Origin: Lamellibrachia columna
Lineage: Eukaryota; Annelida; Polychaeta; Sabellida; Siboglinidae
Direction of reading: 5' to 3'
Length of the DNA stretch: 64,000 nt
Assembly (NCBI GenBank): GCA_963662155.1
Contig: OY759266.1
Span: 56,724,010 to 56,788,009, forward strand
In this document: positions 11,233 through 24,416 of the stretch, piece after piece
Position numbering within the stretch: position 1 is the first letter of the stretch
How the letters are laid out: each line of letters begins with the position of its first letter
Made by a program: the position numbers and the translations under genes
The notes under the pieces: generated by a model
What the model was told of the DNA's origin: nothing
Databases searched by the model: none
Seen by the model: the letters and a program-made list of their open reading frames with translations, nothing else

Positions 11233-14200
11233 CACAGTGTGTCAACAGTTCAAACTCTCCTGTACCAGCACAGTGTGTAAACAGTTTAAACTCTCCTGTA
11301 CCAGCACAGTGTGTCAACAGTTTAAACTCTCCTGTACCAGCACAGTGTGTCAACAGTTCAAACTCTCCTGTACCAGCACAGTGTGTCAACAGTTCAAACT
11401 CTCCTGTACCAGCACAGTGTGTCAACAGTTCAAACTCTCCTGTACCAGCACAGTGTGTCAACAGTTCAAACTCTCCTGTACCAGCACAGTGTGTCAACAG
11501 TTCAAACTCTCCTGTACCAGCACAGTGTGTCAACAGTTCAAACTCTCCTGTACCAGCACAGTGTGTCAACAGTTCAAACTCTCCTGTACCAGCACAGTGT
11601 GTCAACAGTTCAAACTCTCCTGTGCCAGCACAGTGTGTCAACAGTTCAAACTCTCCTATGCCAGCACAGTGTGTCAACAGTTCAAACTCTCCTGTGCCAG
11701 CACAGTGTGTCAACAGTTCAAACTCTCCTGTACCAGCACAGTGTGTCAACAGTTCAAACTCTCCTGTGCCAGCACAGTGTGTCAACAGTTCAAACTCTCC
11801 TGTGCCAGCACAGTGTGTCAACAGTTCAAAATCTCCTGTACCAGCACAGTGTGTCAACAGTTCAAACTCTCCTGTACCAGCACAGTGTGTCAACAGTTCA
11901 AACTCTCCTGTACCAGCACAGTGTCTCAACAGTTCAAACTCTCCTGTACCAGCACAGTGTGTCAACAGTTCAAACTCTCCTGTGCCAGCACAGTGTCTCA
12001 ACAGTTCAAACTCTCCTGTGCCAGCACAGTGTGTCAACAGTTCAAACTCTCCTGTACCAGCACAGTGTGTCAACAGTTCAAACTCTCCTGTGCCAGCACA
12101 GTGTGTCAACCGTTCAAACTCTCCTGTGCCAGCACAGTGTGTCAACAGTTCAAACTCTCCTGTACCAGCACAGTGTGTCAACCGTTCAAACTCTCCTGTG
12201 CCAGCACAGTGTGTCAACAGTTCAAACTCTCCTGTACCAGCACAGTGTGTCAACAGTTCAAACTCTCCTGTGCCAGCACAGTGTGTCAACAGTTCAAACT
12301 CTCCTGTACCAGCACAGTGTGTCAACAGTTCAAACTCTCCTGTGCCAGCACAGTGTGTCAACAGTTCAAACTCTCCTGTACCAGCACAGTGTGTCAACAG
12401 TTCAAACTCTCCTGTACAAGCACAGTGTGTCAACAGTTCAAACTCTCCTGTACCAGCACAGTGTGTCAACAGTTCAAACTCTCCTGTACCAGCAAAGTGT
12501 GTCATGTCAACAGTTCAAACTCTCCTGTACCAGCACAGTGTGTCGTGTCAACAGTTCAAACTCTCCTGTACCAGCACAGTGTGTCGTGTCAACAGTTCAA
12601 ACTCTCCTGTACCAGCACAGTGTGTCGTGTCAACAGTTCAAACTCTCCTGTACCAGCACAGTGTGTCGTGTCAACAGTTCAAACTCTCCTGTACCAGCAC
12701 AGTGTGTCGTGTCAACAGTTCAAACTCTCCTGTACCAGCACAGTGTGTCAACAGTTCAAACTCTCCTGTACCAGCACAGTGTGTCAACAGTTCAAACTCT
12801 CCTGTACCAGCAGTGTGTCAACAGTTCAAACTCTCCTGTACCAGCACAGTGTGTCAACAGTTCAAACTCTCCTGTACCAGCACAGTGTGTCAACAGTTCA
12901 AACTCTCCTGTGCCAGCACAGTGTGTCAACAGTTCAAACTCTCCTGTACCAGCACAGTGTGTCAACAGTTCAAACTCTCCTGTACCAGCACAGTGTGTCA
13001 ACAGTTCAAACTCTCCTGTGCCAGCACAGTGTGTCAACAGTTCAAACTCTCCTGTACCAGCACAGTGTGTCAACAGTTCAAACTCTCCTGTACCAGCACA
13101 GTGTGTCAACAGTTCAAACTCTCCTGTGCCAGCACAGTGTGTCAACAGTTCAAACTCTCCTGTACCAGCACAGTGTGTCAACAGTTCAAACTCTCCTGTA
13201 CCAGCACAGTGTGTCAACAGTTCAAACTCTCCTGTGCCAGCACAGTGTGTCAACAGTTCAAACTCTCCTGTACCAGCACAGTGTGTCAACAGTTCAAACT
13301 CTCCTGTACCAGCACAGTGTGTCAACAGTTCAAACTCTCCTGTACCAGCACAGTGTGCCAGCACAGTGTGTCAACAGTTCAAACTCTCCTGTACCAGCAC
13401 AGTGTGTCAACAGTTCAAACTCTCCTGTGCCAGCACAGTGTGTCAACAGTTCAAACTCTCCTGTACCAGCACAGTGTGTCAACAGTTCAAACTGTCCTGT
13501 GCCAGCACAGTGTGTCAACAGTTCAAACTCTCCTGTGCCAGCACAGTGTGTCAACAGTTCAAACTCTCCTGTGCCAGCACAGTGTGTCAACAGTTCAAAC
13601 TCTCCTGTGCCAGCACAGTGTGTCAACAGTTCAAACTCTCCTGTGCCAGCACAGTGTGTCAACAGTTCAAACTCTCCTGTGCCAGCACAGTGTGTCAACA
13701 GTTCAAACTCTCCTGTGCCAGCACAGTGTGTCAACAGTTCAAACTCTCCTGTGCCAGCACAGTGTGTCAACAGTTCAAACTCTCCTGTGCCAGCACAGTG
13801 TGTAAACAGTTCAAACTCTCCTGTACCAGCACAGTGTGTCAACAGTTCAAACTCTCCTGTGCCAGCACAGTGTGTAAACAGTTCAAACTCTCCTGTACCA
13901 GCACAGTGTGTCAACAGTTCAAACTCTCCTGTACCAGCACAGTGTGTCAACAGTTCAAACTCTCCTGTGCCAGCACAGTGTGTCAACAGTTCAAACTCTC
14001 CTGTGCCAGCACAGTGTGTCAACAGTTCAAACTCTCCTGTGCCAGCACAGTGTGTCAACAGTTCAAACTCTCCTGTGCCAGCACAGTGTGTCAACAGTTC
14101 AAACTCTCCTGTGCCAGCACAGTGTGTCAACAGTTCAAACTCTCCTGTGCCAGCACAGTGTGTCAACAGTTCAAACTCTCCTGTGCCAGCACAGTGTGTC

Positions 14201-14714
14201 AACAGTTCAAACTCTCCTGTGCCAGCACAGTGTGTCAACAGTTCAAACTCTCCTGTACCAGCACAGTGTGTCAACAGTTCAAACTCTCCTGTACCAGCAC
14301 AGTGTGTCAACAGTTCAAACTCTCCTGTACCAGCACAGTGTGTCAACAGTTCAAACTCTCCTGTACCAGCACAGTGTGTCAACAGTTCAAACTCTCCTGT
14401 ACCAGCACAGTGTGTCAACAGTTCAAACTCTCCTGTACCAGCACAGTGTGTCAACAGTTCAAACTCTCCTGTACCAGCACAGTGTGTCAACAGTTCAAAC
14501 TCTCCTGTACCAGCACAGTGTGTCAACTGTTCAAACTCTCCTGTACCAGCACAGTGTGTCAACAGTTCAAACTCTCCTGTGCCAGCACAGTGTGTCAACA
14601 GTTCAAACTCTCCTGTACCAGCACAGTGTGTCAACAGTTCAAACTCTCCTGTGCCAGCACAGTGTGTCAACAGTTCAAACTCTCCTGTACCAGCACAGTG
14701 TCTCAACAGTTCAA
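11233..14714. repeat. 36-bp minisatellite, about 96 copies
   Basis: The unit is GTGTCAACAGTTCAAACTCT plus CCTGTRCCAGCACA (R = A or G), with CA at the junction completing 36 bases. The A/G site is the main polymorphism. Six consecutive units at about 12500-12725 carry a 5-bp insertion (GTCRTGTC), making 41 bp. One unit near 12812 lacks two bases. A partial duplication lies near 13350. Because 36 is a multiple of three and the unit lacks stops, several long frames stay open on both strands. There is no sign that they are genes. Confidence 0.98.
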
Positions 14715-15887
14715 AGTATTTTTTTTTGCTTTTAGTGCAACTACTTATAAGATGCCACTGTAACTGATGTGATATCTACAGTGTCTATTCAGTACTAGAT
14801 AGTGTCTATTCAGTACTAGATAGTACATACGAGTACATTTTACAATGTTTTTACCAAGCAACAAGCAATAAGCAAGATCTGAATCATGCCGAAAGACACC
14901 TTTTTGTACATTTCTAAGGAGGGATGTAAGAGATACACTAGGTACACTTAAGTACTTGAGGAACGAGGACAGTCCTATTGATAATTGCTAACACATCCAT
15001 CAGCATATTAAAACAACTTATCCTTTTACTTTTTAGAAAATGTTCAGATGAGAAATCAGGATTTTTTTTGGCCTTATTTCCCCATAACAATGTTATGTCT
15101 TGCCACAGCCCACAAGGCTCGTCTAACAACATTTAGATCCTAACCACAGTGGGCAGAACAAACCTGGGACATAATCTCACAGAAAAAATTCCACAAGACA
15201 TAATCCAGAGCTATACAAAAACATGGACAGTAGGAAGTAGCAGTCACTGCCACTTTCAATAAACTTTTTTAAATCCTTGTCTCCTTCTTTCTTAAATAGA
15301 ATGGTTTGCGCCGTGATGATCAACTCTTTTAAATATGACAAATACTACACCAAATATGATAAAAATTTACAAACATTGCGCAATAATATAAGCAACATTT
15401 AATTTCAGGATATTCAGCCTATCAATGAATCTGCCAATTTGTGGCAATTTTCAGCGTCGGTGACCTCTATGCACCCACTATCATGCAGTGCAAAAGGCAA
15501 GGTTTTATTCATAAATAGCATCAATCTATATTTGGCTACAGCTGCTGCTTGTATGGCTAAGCTAACTCAACAAAATCAAACATCATTTCAGTAATGACAA
15601 CCAAGTGCAAAATGACAGGCAACTGTAAGATTGACCCTGGACAATAAATTACATAATAAACTACAGATGAAAAAGGCACCTGGTAATTAATCGACTTTCT
15701 GGGTTTTTATTTTCTTACCTACCCAAATGTTAATGTCTCCATCAACATACCTTGGAGAGCGACATGTAAGGAGAGTCAAGAACAGGTAACACATTTACCC
15801 CTGCATGGGGTCTTTTTCTCACCCTGGCATAGACACAAGGTAGAAGGGTGATTTACTTTTATTAGTGTCATATGAAAGAAACACATT
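14715..15887. other. No recognisable feature
   Basis: A 22-bp direct duplication (GTGTCTATTCAGTACTAGAT) at 14780-14823. Otherwise nothing recognised. Confidence 0.4.
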
Positions 15888-17316
<1,429 letters not shown>

Positions 17317-17846
17317 CGCACACATTTCTGCAAGATATTGATCAACATGTTATGAAACACCTAGATTCAACCCATCACTTCCTGGCCAGGATGCAAACAC
17401 CCTACTCTTGATCAAAACCAACAGTGGATGGTTCTAATCTAACTTGGTTTTACTTAACCATTTTATGATGTTACTAAAAGAACAACACACAAATTATGCA
17501 GCACTGAGCCAGCCATTATTTAATCCAGCAAACCAAATCTGAATGGTATAGGTAAAGCAATGCATTGAATATTTATTTATAGAAGATAGGAAGCAGCAAC
17601 AACTACCTGTGGGGAGGCTACTGTGGGGGTGCTGGGGAGGCTAACGTGGGGTGCTGGGGAGGCTTGTAAGGTGTAAGGACACCCAAATGTCACTAGTGAC
17701 TTGGTGTGTCATCAAATCATGGATACACATGATGACATGAGCTGTTTGCCTTCACACACAGAAACACAAGAATAATGTGCAACACTAATGATTACACCAT
17801 TGATGATTACACCATGCAGATATGTACCAGAAACAACCAAACCTAC
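17317..17846. other. Start of the intron after the WAPL coding exon
   Basis: Apart from a G-rich run with GGGGAGGCT repeats (17610-17672, possibly able to form G-quadruplexes), nothing is recognised. Minus-strand reading through the WAPL donor ends at 17712 without similarity. Confidence 0.4.
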
Positions 17847-18971
17847 CTTTTTAGGGCTCGTGAGCAGTCGACGAACTATAGGCTTCCCAAGGGGTTTTCT
17901 ATGTTTGTCACGGGATCGATCCAATATACCAAGGCGCCCCCTGGTGACCCGCTCCAGTCTGATACTTCCATCACTTCCAGCGCTAGTGTCACTTCCGGCC
18001 CCACTCCCGACTTTAGCCTTGAGGCGCCGTCTGGTGACAGGAGACAGCGACTGCCCAGAGCAAACACTATCCGAGTCATTTACTGCAATAGCATCGTTCT
18101 CACTAGATGACACCACTGGAAGTTTTGGCAGGTGTAACTGAGAGTTCTTCTGTTTTTCAGCCGATCGTTTCTTTGGTGAATTGAAGATGATTTCCGGATC
18201 TCCACTCTCTAGTTCGTCAAGGTCATCACTGTTGAATGTGTCCTTGTCGATGTTCTTCTCCGTATCTTCATCCTCGCTCGGCTGCGTCACGCCGTCGTCA
18301 CTGCTGTCCTCTGGATGCGAGTAATTGTGATCAGTTATTGATTCGTTGCTGCTGTTCAAGGACGAACGAAAGAATTTTTTCTTTGTTTTTTTCATTGGTT
18401 TGTTGTGCTGCAACGACCTTGGCTGTGATCTCACTGACGTAGCCTGACGAACGTTTGACTTTGTGTGATTGGACGACATAAAAGCATCCATAGACGTTTG
18501 TTTTGGGACTGTCTTTTTAGGATCCAACAAACTAGTTTTGTGTGTGTTGTTTGTGGACACGCTGTTGGTTTTCTTTGGTTTTGTCACGCACGTTTTATCG
18601 TTGTTGATACGCTTAGTTGACTTCGCTCCAGGACCATTGTTAGTGCTTGGCTTGTCTGCCATTTTATAGCCCATGCCTCGTTTTGGGTTTTTCGGACCGT
18701 CATCGTCGGAATCAAAACTAAAAATGTCCGAACAAACCAGTTCTTCCTCTACGGTGGGTGACTCAGGAGTCTTGCGTTTCCTCGTGTCAGTGTCATGCAC
18801 CTGGCTCCCTCTAGTGGACGTAAATGATGCTTTACCCCATCGCTGGATGGTCGATGCAGCTTTTGCAGTCGATAGTTTTGTGTCTTTGCCAAAGACGTCG
18901 TCGAACGCCTTGCTGGCGAACGACTCTCGCTGATTTGAGCGACTGTATGTCTTAGTAACATAGCGAGACAT
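17847..18971 (-). CDS. WAPL: WAPL homologue, first coding exon (375 codons, partial gene)
   Basis: WAPL with PDS5 opens the cohesin ring and releases it from chromatin in the nucleus. The recognisable part is the N-terminus: MSRYVTKTYSR, the PDS5-binding YSR-type motif at residues 7-11; KAFDDVF at 21-27; LST at 33-35; WGKASF at 45-50; and DIFSFDSDDD at 82-91. These match in order the human WAPL KTYSR, KFDEVF, LST, WGETTF and DPFGFDSDDE blocks. The rest is low-complexity, serine- and lysine-rich, with basic clusters (KRK near 65, KKTKKK near 194-199) and an acidic patch near 230-255. Codon 375 (RLLTSPKK) abuts a strong donor AAG|GTAGGT, matching the human segment before the ARM-like WAPL domain. 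Translation past the donor loses similarity. The start is the only upstream ATG in frame. An acceptor 75 bases before it suggests a noncoding first exon. The WAPL-domain exons were not found in 1-17800. Confidence 0.85.
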
Positions 18972-19046
18972 CGTTGTATTATTTAAGGCTTAGTCAATGC
19001 GAGTTGTTTATGAGGCAGCTATGTCACATGAACCTTTTGATGAGAC
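18972..19046 (-). other. 5' UTR part of the WAPL coding exon
   Basis: On the minus strand a pyrimidine-rich tract ending TGTTTCAG|GTCTCA places a likely 3' splice site at 19047-19048. The 75 bases between it and the WAPL start would then be untranslated exon. No core promoter is visible here, which fits a promoter further upstream. Confidence 0.5.
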
Positions 19047-19560
19047 CTGAAACATGACCAAGAGGAGAGGATTATGAAAGAGACTGCCGATGATTTGAGT
19101 GGTTGTTAAGGCAGCTATGCTATTATGACAGTTATATCCTATGAGAGATGTCTCTTACACACGGTTTTAGGATATTTGGTCCGGAGACATTTAATCCTCT
19201 TTTCTTGTCTGCGTACTCCAAAAAAGCATTAGAAGTGAACAACATGACCACTTGTTCATATTTACCTGCATTGGCTTCAAGAATTAACAGTATTATTAAA
19301 AACGGTTTGTTGTGATTACTACAAGGAAATTGTAGCCAAATGTTATCCACCTCAATTATGTGTAGATCCATTTGACAAGGCTACTTTGTTATTGACCACT
19401 AGCCTGAAGAGATCCACAGTTCTAGGCTCATCGATATAAAGTCATGTTGTTGAAGCCAAGTTTGACACAGAAGCCATCCCAATAGATCACATGTCAAGGC
19501 CTTCGAAAGGGCAGTGTCTTAGGAACGATCCTATCCAAAGAGTATAGTTTCAGATGTATG

Positions 19561-19620
<60 letters not shown>

Positions 19621-19794
19621 TATATATATATATATATGTTAGAAGGTCTTTTACAACCTTAAATCAAAATAATGTTGTGCCATTATATAAAACTTAGTTA
19701 GGAGTCATTTACATTTTGCAACATCTATATGGTCCCAATATAAACACAAATATAAAGTTGCCATAGAAAATTTACAAGAAAGCAGCTTCCTCAT
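19047..19794. other. Sequence upstream of WAPL exon, presumed intron
   Basis: Contains a (TA)n run at 19565-19637. No coding similarity recognised. Confidence 0.4.
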
Positions 19795-20235
19795 ACGAAG
19801 GATATTCCTTACCAGGATAGGCTTGAGAGATTGAAACTTCCCACACGGGCATATAGACAAACATATGGTGATATGATTGAGGTTTATAAACTACTTCAAG
19901 GGAAGTATGACAGTGAGGTATCAAGCTGCACAAAGACAGCGATACAAAGAAAGGAACAAGGAGCCATAGTTTGAAACGGTTTCTGGAACATGCTTGTATA
20001 AACATTAGAAAAGAAAGCTTCTCACTTAGAGTTACAAAATTATGGAATGGTTTACGGAAGTAGTTGTAATTGCCCCAAGTGTCAACTTGTTTAAAAACTG
20101 TCTAGATAAACATTTAAGTACTGAAGAATTTCTCTACAGTTACAAAGCCGCCTTGCCAGGAAGTCGTACATTTCAAGGGAAAGTTGAAGATCTGACCACC
20201 GAAGCCACCGCCTACGGTCAGGAAGAACCTAATTA
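19795..20235 (+). mobile_element. CR1-type LINE 3' fragment
   Basis: Plus-strand frames give DRLERLKLPTRAYR, GDMIEVYKLLQGKYD, then after a frameshift FSLRVTKLWNGL and APSVNLFKNCLDKHL. This is the standard C-terminal order of CR1/Jockey-like reverse transcriptases (RGDMIE...FK...FS.R....WN.LP). It is 5'-truncated and frameshifted. The last 64-codon frame (20042-20236) carries the tail. Confidence 0.8.
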
Positions 20236-20606
20236 AGTAAGGCTTTCAATAAATTCTACTGCATGCCAGGGTTGTAACCACTTGAGGCAATTACTGACAA
20301 GTCATTATTTTTACTGGATTGAAGTAGACCTTATGACTCAATAGATAGGTTCAGGGATTAAAATCTGTTTTGATGAAGGGCAAATTTTAAACTGCTCACT
20401 GCTCCAGTTCAGTCTGCTGTATAAACACATACCCGGCTGTGGTGGAATTATGTGAACAGATAGCTTTTGTGCAATATTTGCAATGTGGCTGAACACATTC
20501 CATGCTAGTTTTAAAGATCACTACATATAGGAACATACTGACATTTTTTACAGTGACTTGCATCATAATTTTATGAGTTCAATATGACTGCAACAGTACA
20601 GCATTT

Positions 20607-20812
20607 CACGATGCAAGATTGCCAACAAGATATAACACAATACAGAAGTCATGATGCAAGATTGCCAACAAGATATAACACAATACAGAGGTCATGATGC
20701 AAGATTGCCAACAAGATATAACACAATACAGAGGTCATGATGCAAGACTGCCAACAAGATATAACACAATACAGAGGTCATGATGCAAGACTGCCAACAA
20801 GATATAACACAC
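20607..20812. repeat. 43-bp tandem repeat, about 5 copies
   Basis: Unit containing GATGCAAGATTGCCAACAAG and ATATAACACAATACAGAG. Copies differ at one or two sites. Confidence 0.95.
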
Positions 20813-20950
20813 CGTGATACAGGACACATTCCACTTTAAGCCGTCTGACTCAACAACCAACAAAAAACATGTTTATTTAGTATGAATTAATTAGTAGAAA
20901 TCAATATGTTGATTAAGCCTATTACGAATCAGGTTCATTGACAATAAAAT

Positions 20951-21312
20951 CTGCAGTGTGCTATTGTTAGTAGCTTAAGTAATATGCGCAGCCTGTTCAA
21001 TAAATAATTTTTTTTAAATCATTGAAACATTGATTTTTTTGGTTATAGATAGGATAACTTGTGAAAGTGTGAACACCCTATGTTATAGAACAAGATCACT
21101 TTTGCCCTTTTTTGAGGAATTTTGACCAGATCCAGTCAAAAATAATTTAATAGTTTCGCTGATGATTTCACCGAAATCACTAAATAACAAATTTGTAAAA
21201 ACGAGCTAACGAGCCATAATCGATACAAGATAGATTTGATTTTTTTTGCGAAATGAGTCTGACATGAGACAAGCGAAAGAATGAAATTGAGGGGATACCT
21301 GGACTAAGTGTC
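20951..21312 (+). repeat. Interspersed repeat family R1, long copy
   Basis: It matches 50096-50580 at both ends (TTAAGTAATATGCGCAG versus TTAAGTATTATGCACAG; TTTGATTTTTT...AAATGAG versus TTTGATTTTTC...AAATGAG) and in the middle (CCAGATCCAGT). It also matches 2036-2145 on the other strand. It has no ORF. Confidence 0.65.
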
Positions 21313-22227
21313 TTCAATTCTTGCAAATCTCTCTTGGAGAAATGGTCATACTCATAAGGACTGACAACCTATGTGATTGCACAAGCTACCTGGGTTGACC
21401 CTAAGTAAGTAACTATGCTACACAAGTGGTCAGCCAATAATGAAGCCGAAGGAGCCAAGAGACAGAGCCAGGTTTCTAATTACTTCCTTATACCAAGTCA
21501 GGTTTGTCCAGCCTCCTGCTCAAAGAAAATTAGTTTCCAGCCCAAGGCACGGACTGTAAACAGCATCCTTATGACAGTAATCTGTTCATTTTCTATACAT
21601 TTTTGTAGGCCTTTCATGTTGTTGATATGACCATATACCAGGATCATGACTGTGTACAGTAACAAGGCATTGATTACAGAATTATAGCATATAACAGTAG
21701 TTATGATCAGTGGCGGATTACCATTGAAAAACAGGGGCACAAGCTCCCGGGGGGGGTCCCAAGCTCCCGGGGGGCCCACCCAAGTAGACCAGAAATACAT
21801 CGAAAGCTCGAGTGAAATTGAAAAACAAATTCTGAAATTCAATAATTACACCATAGCATATTATATTGGTTTAACCAATTTAGTTGATTGCATTACTTGT
21901 GTAAGCGCATTACTTGTGTAAGCACTCTGCTGATCAAACAGGTCAAATGCCATTCCAATTTACAAAATCTTAACGTGTCCTTTTGTAAATGCCTGTGATG
22001 ATTTTTAAAAATGGTGTGTCAATAGGTTTACGTGGATCATCTAGCGCTGTCACACAGGAGTAGTTTTAACAACAGTCAACTGGCATTTCAAAACGAAGAG
22101 GCATGATTGAATAAGCACCCCTGTTGGTAAATCAACTGCGGGCATTTGGCCGTCGTGAAATTCTTCAAGAAGAAGTCCCACAAGTACAAATGTGAAGACA
22201 CTCAAGACAGATTAACCAGCCAATATT
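21313..22227. other. Mostly unassigned; possible transposon end at 21714
   Basis: CAGTGGCGGAT at 21714 followed by G-runs and duplicated CAAGCTCCCGGGGGG resembles the ends of some hAT-type MITEs. I could not find the partner end. The rest is unassigned. Confidence 0.3.
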
Positions 22228-22998
22228 AACAGTGACCTGCTGATTGCGTACACCGTGAGAAGCCACCAGTGACCTGCTAACTGATTGAAGCCACCAGTGA
22301 CCTGCTGACTGTGAGAAGCCACCAGTGACCAGCTGACTGTGAGAAACCACCAGTGACTTGTTGTGAAAAGTCCCAGTGACCAGCTGACTGTGAGAAACCA
22401 CCAGTGACTTGTTGTGAAAAGCCCCAGTGACCAGCTGACTGTGAGAAACCACCAGTGACTTGTTGTGAAAAGCCCCAGTGACCTGCTGACTGTGAGAAGC
22501 CACCAGTGACCAGCTGACTGTGAGAAACCACCAGTGACTTGTTGTGAAAAGCCCCAGTGACCAGCTGACTGTGAGAAACCACCAGTGACTTGTTGTGAAA
22601 AGTCCCAGTGACCAGCTGACTGTGAGAAACCACCAGTGACTTGTTGTGAAAAGCCCCAGTGACCAGCTGACTGTGAGAAACCACCAGTGACTTGTTGTGA
22701 AAAGCCCCAGTGACCTGCTGACTGTGAGAAGCCACCAGTGACCAGCTGACTGTGAGAAACCACCAGTGACTTGTTGTGAAAAGCCCCAGTGACCAGCTGA
22801 CTGTGAGAAACCACCAGTGACTTGTTGTGAAAAGCCCCAGTGACCTGCTGACTGTGAGAAGCCACCAGTGACTTGTTGTGAAAAGCCCCAGTGACCTGCT
22901 GACTGTGAGAAACCACCAGTGACTTGTTGTGAAAAGCCCCAGTGACCTGCTGACTGTGAGAAGCAACTAGTGACCTGTCGACTGTGAGAAGCCAGCGG
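22228..22998. repeat. Composite minisatellite of 28-bp and 23-bp units
   Basis: Long unit A (CCAGTGACCAGCTGACTGTG plus AGAAACCA, 28 bp) and short unit B (CCAGTGACTTGTTGTGAAAA plus GCC, 23 bp). B looks like A with an internal deletion. They mostly alternate AB (51 bp), with some AAB groups. The 51-bp period keeps long frames open on the minus strand. These are not genes. Confidence 0.95.
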
Positions 22999-23103
22999 TG
23001 ACATTCAACTAGTTTTGCTATGTGGCTTTGTTATCCCCCAAGGGTCTTAAGGAAGGTTTGTCTGAGACAGCTGAGATGATCCGCTGATGAACATCAGGAG
23101 AAC

Positions 23104-24416
23104 CAAAGAATGAAGGACTTAGTGAAAGCTAAGAAAATAAATGCAATGAAGGATAATAAATCACAGGGAGTGGATGGAATTCCTCCAAAACTACTAATGG
23201 ACACAGTAGAACAAATCAGTACACCACTTGCAAGAGAGTTCCATTTGTCATTAAAAGAGGGAGTTGTTCCTTTTAAATGGAAAGTGGCAAATATGATAAC
23301 ATTACTTAAAAAAGGTTTGAGAAATAAGCTTTTAACAAAGTGCCATATCAAAGATTACTACTTAAATTAAAAGCCCTTGGTATCAGGGATGGCATAATTG
23401 ACTGGATAGAACAATGGCTGACTGACAGAAGACAGCGTGTTGTGGGAGATGGAGAGGTTTCAAACTAGAAACCAGTTTTGAGTGGGATACCACAAGGATC
23501 AGTATTAGAACCTTCATTATTCTTAATATATAACAATGACTTGGACGACAATATAACAAGCAACATACTGAAATTTGTGGATGACACGAAAGTGTTTAGA
23601 AAGGTTAACACTGATGGTAACAAACAACATTTACAAACCGATCTAGACACATTAGTTAAAGGGTCTGAAAAATGGCAGATGTTATATTCAATTTTGAGAA
23701 ATGCAAATGCCTACATACAGGACACGAGAACTTGGATATAAACTATAATATGGGAGATACTGTTCTAGGTACTACCGTAAAAGAAATGGACTTAGGAATA
23801 ACAAGAAGAGCTGACATGAAAGTTTCAGAACAGTGTGGTATTGCAACTTCAAAGGGTAATCAAATGCTTGGGGTGATTAGGAGAAACATAACATACAAGG
23901 AAAAAAGCTAATTATACATCTGAATAAAGCAACAGTTAGACCTCATTTAGAATACTGTACACAAGCGTGGAGACCATATAGTAAAAAGGATATAGATACA
24001 CTTGAACGCATACAGAGGAGAGCAATGATTCCAGAACTGAGAGACCTTAGTTATGAAGAACACCTGAAAGAATGTGGTTTAACAACTCTAGAGACAAGGA
24101 GGTCAGATTGAAGTTTTTAAGATATTGAATGGATATGAATTTATTGATACAAATGTTTTTCTCACTCAAGAAAGATAGAACTAGAGAACATGAGGTAAAA
24201 TTAGTAAAGGATCAGTGTAGATTGGATATCAGGAAGTGCTCGTTCTCAGAGGACAATAAATGCTAGCTGCTTGAATACGTTTAAAAACAAGGTTAACACA
24301 TATCTCAGGAGGGCGGGTTACACGTAGATGAACATTGTTGGACTCTCGATAAGCCAATGGCTTCTTTGTCCATTTGCCATCTGCGCCTTTGGCTTGGATG
24401 GCAAATCTTGTTAAAT
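23104..24416 (+). mobile_element. CR1/Jockey-like LINE (family C), internally deleted
   Basis: Frames show SQGVDGIPPKLL, VEQISTPLA, WKVANMITLLKKG, then a jump of about 250 bp relative to the copy at 35294, then PQGSVLEPSLFLIY, LKFVDDTKVF (FADD-type box altered to FVDD) and RPHLEYCTQAWRPY. It ends with the conserved 3' tail (CTCTCGATAAGCCAATGGC, GGATGGCAAATCTTG). Frameshifts make it non-functional. Confidence 0.85.

Noticed and set aside
11165..14767. Overlapping plus-strand frames of 1200, 1138 and 727 codons and minus-strand frames up to 458 codons
   Set aside because: All are readings of one 36-bp repeat without stops. They lie in several frames at once, with no splice or start context and no conserved domain.
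17934..18036. CTCF-like motifs on the minus strand (CACCAGGGGGCGC and a weaker copy)
   Set aside because: Both fall in the WAPL coding exon and encode a repeated VTR(R/G)RL peptide, so codon content explains them at least as well.
22165..23004. 279-codon minus-strand frame
   Set aside because: Open only because the 28+23-bp composite period is a multiple of three.
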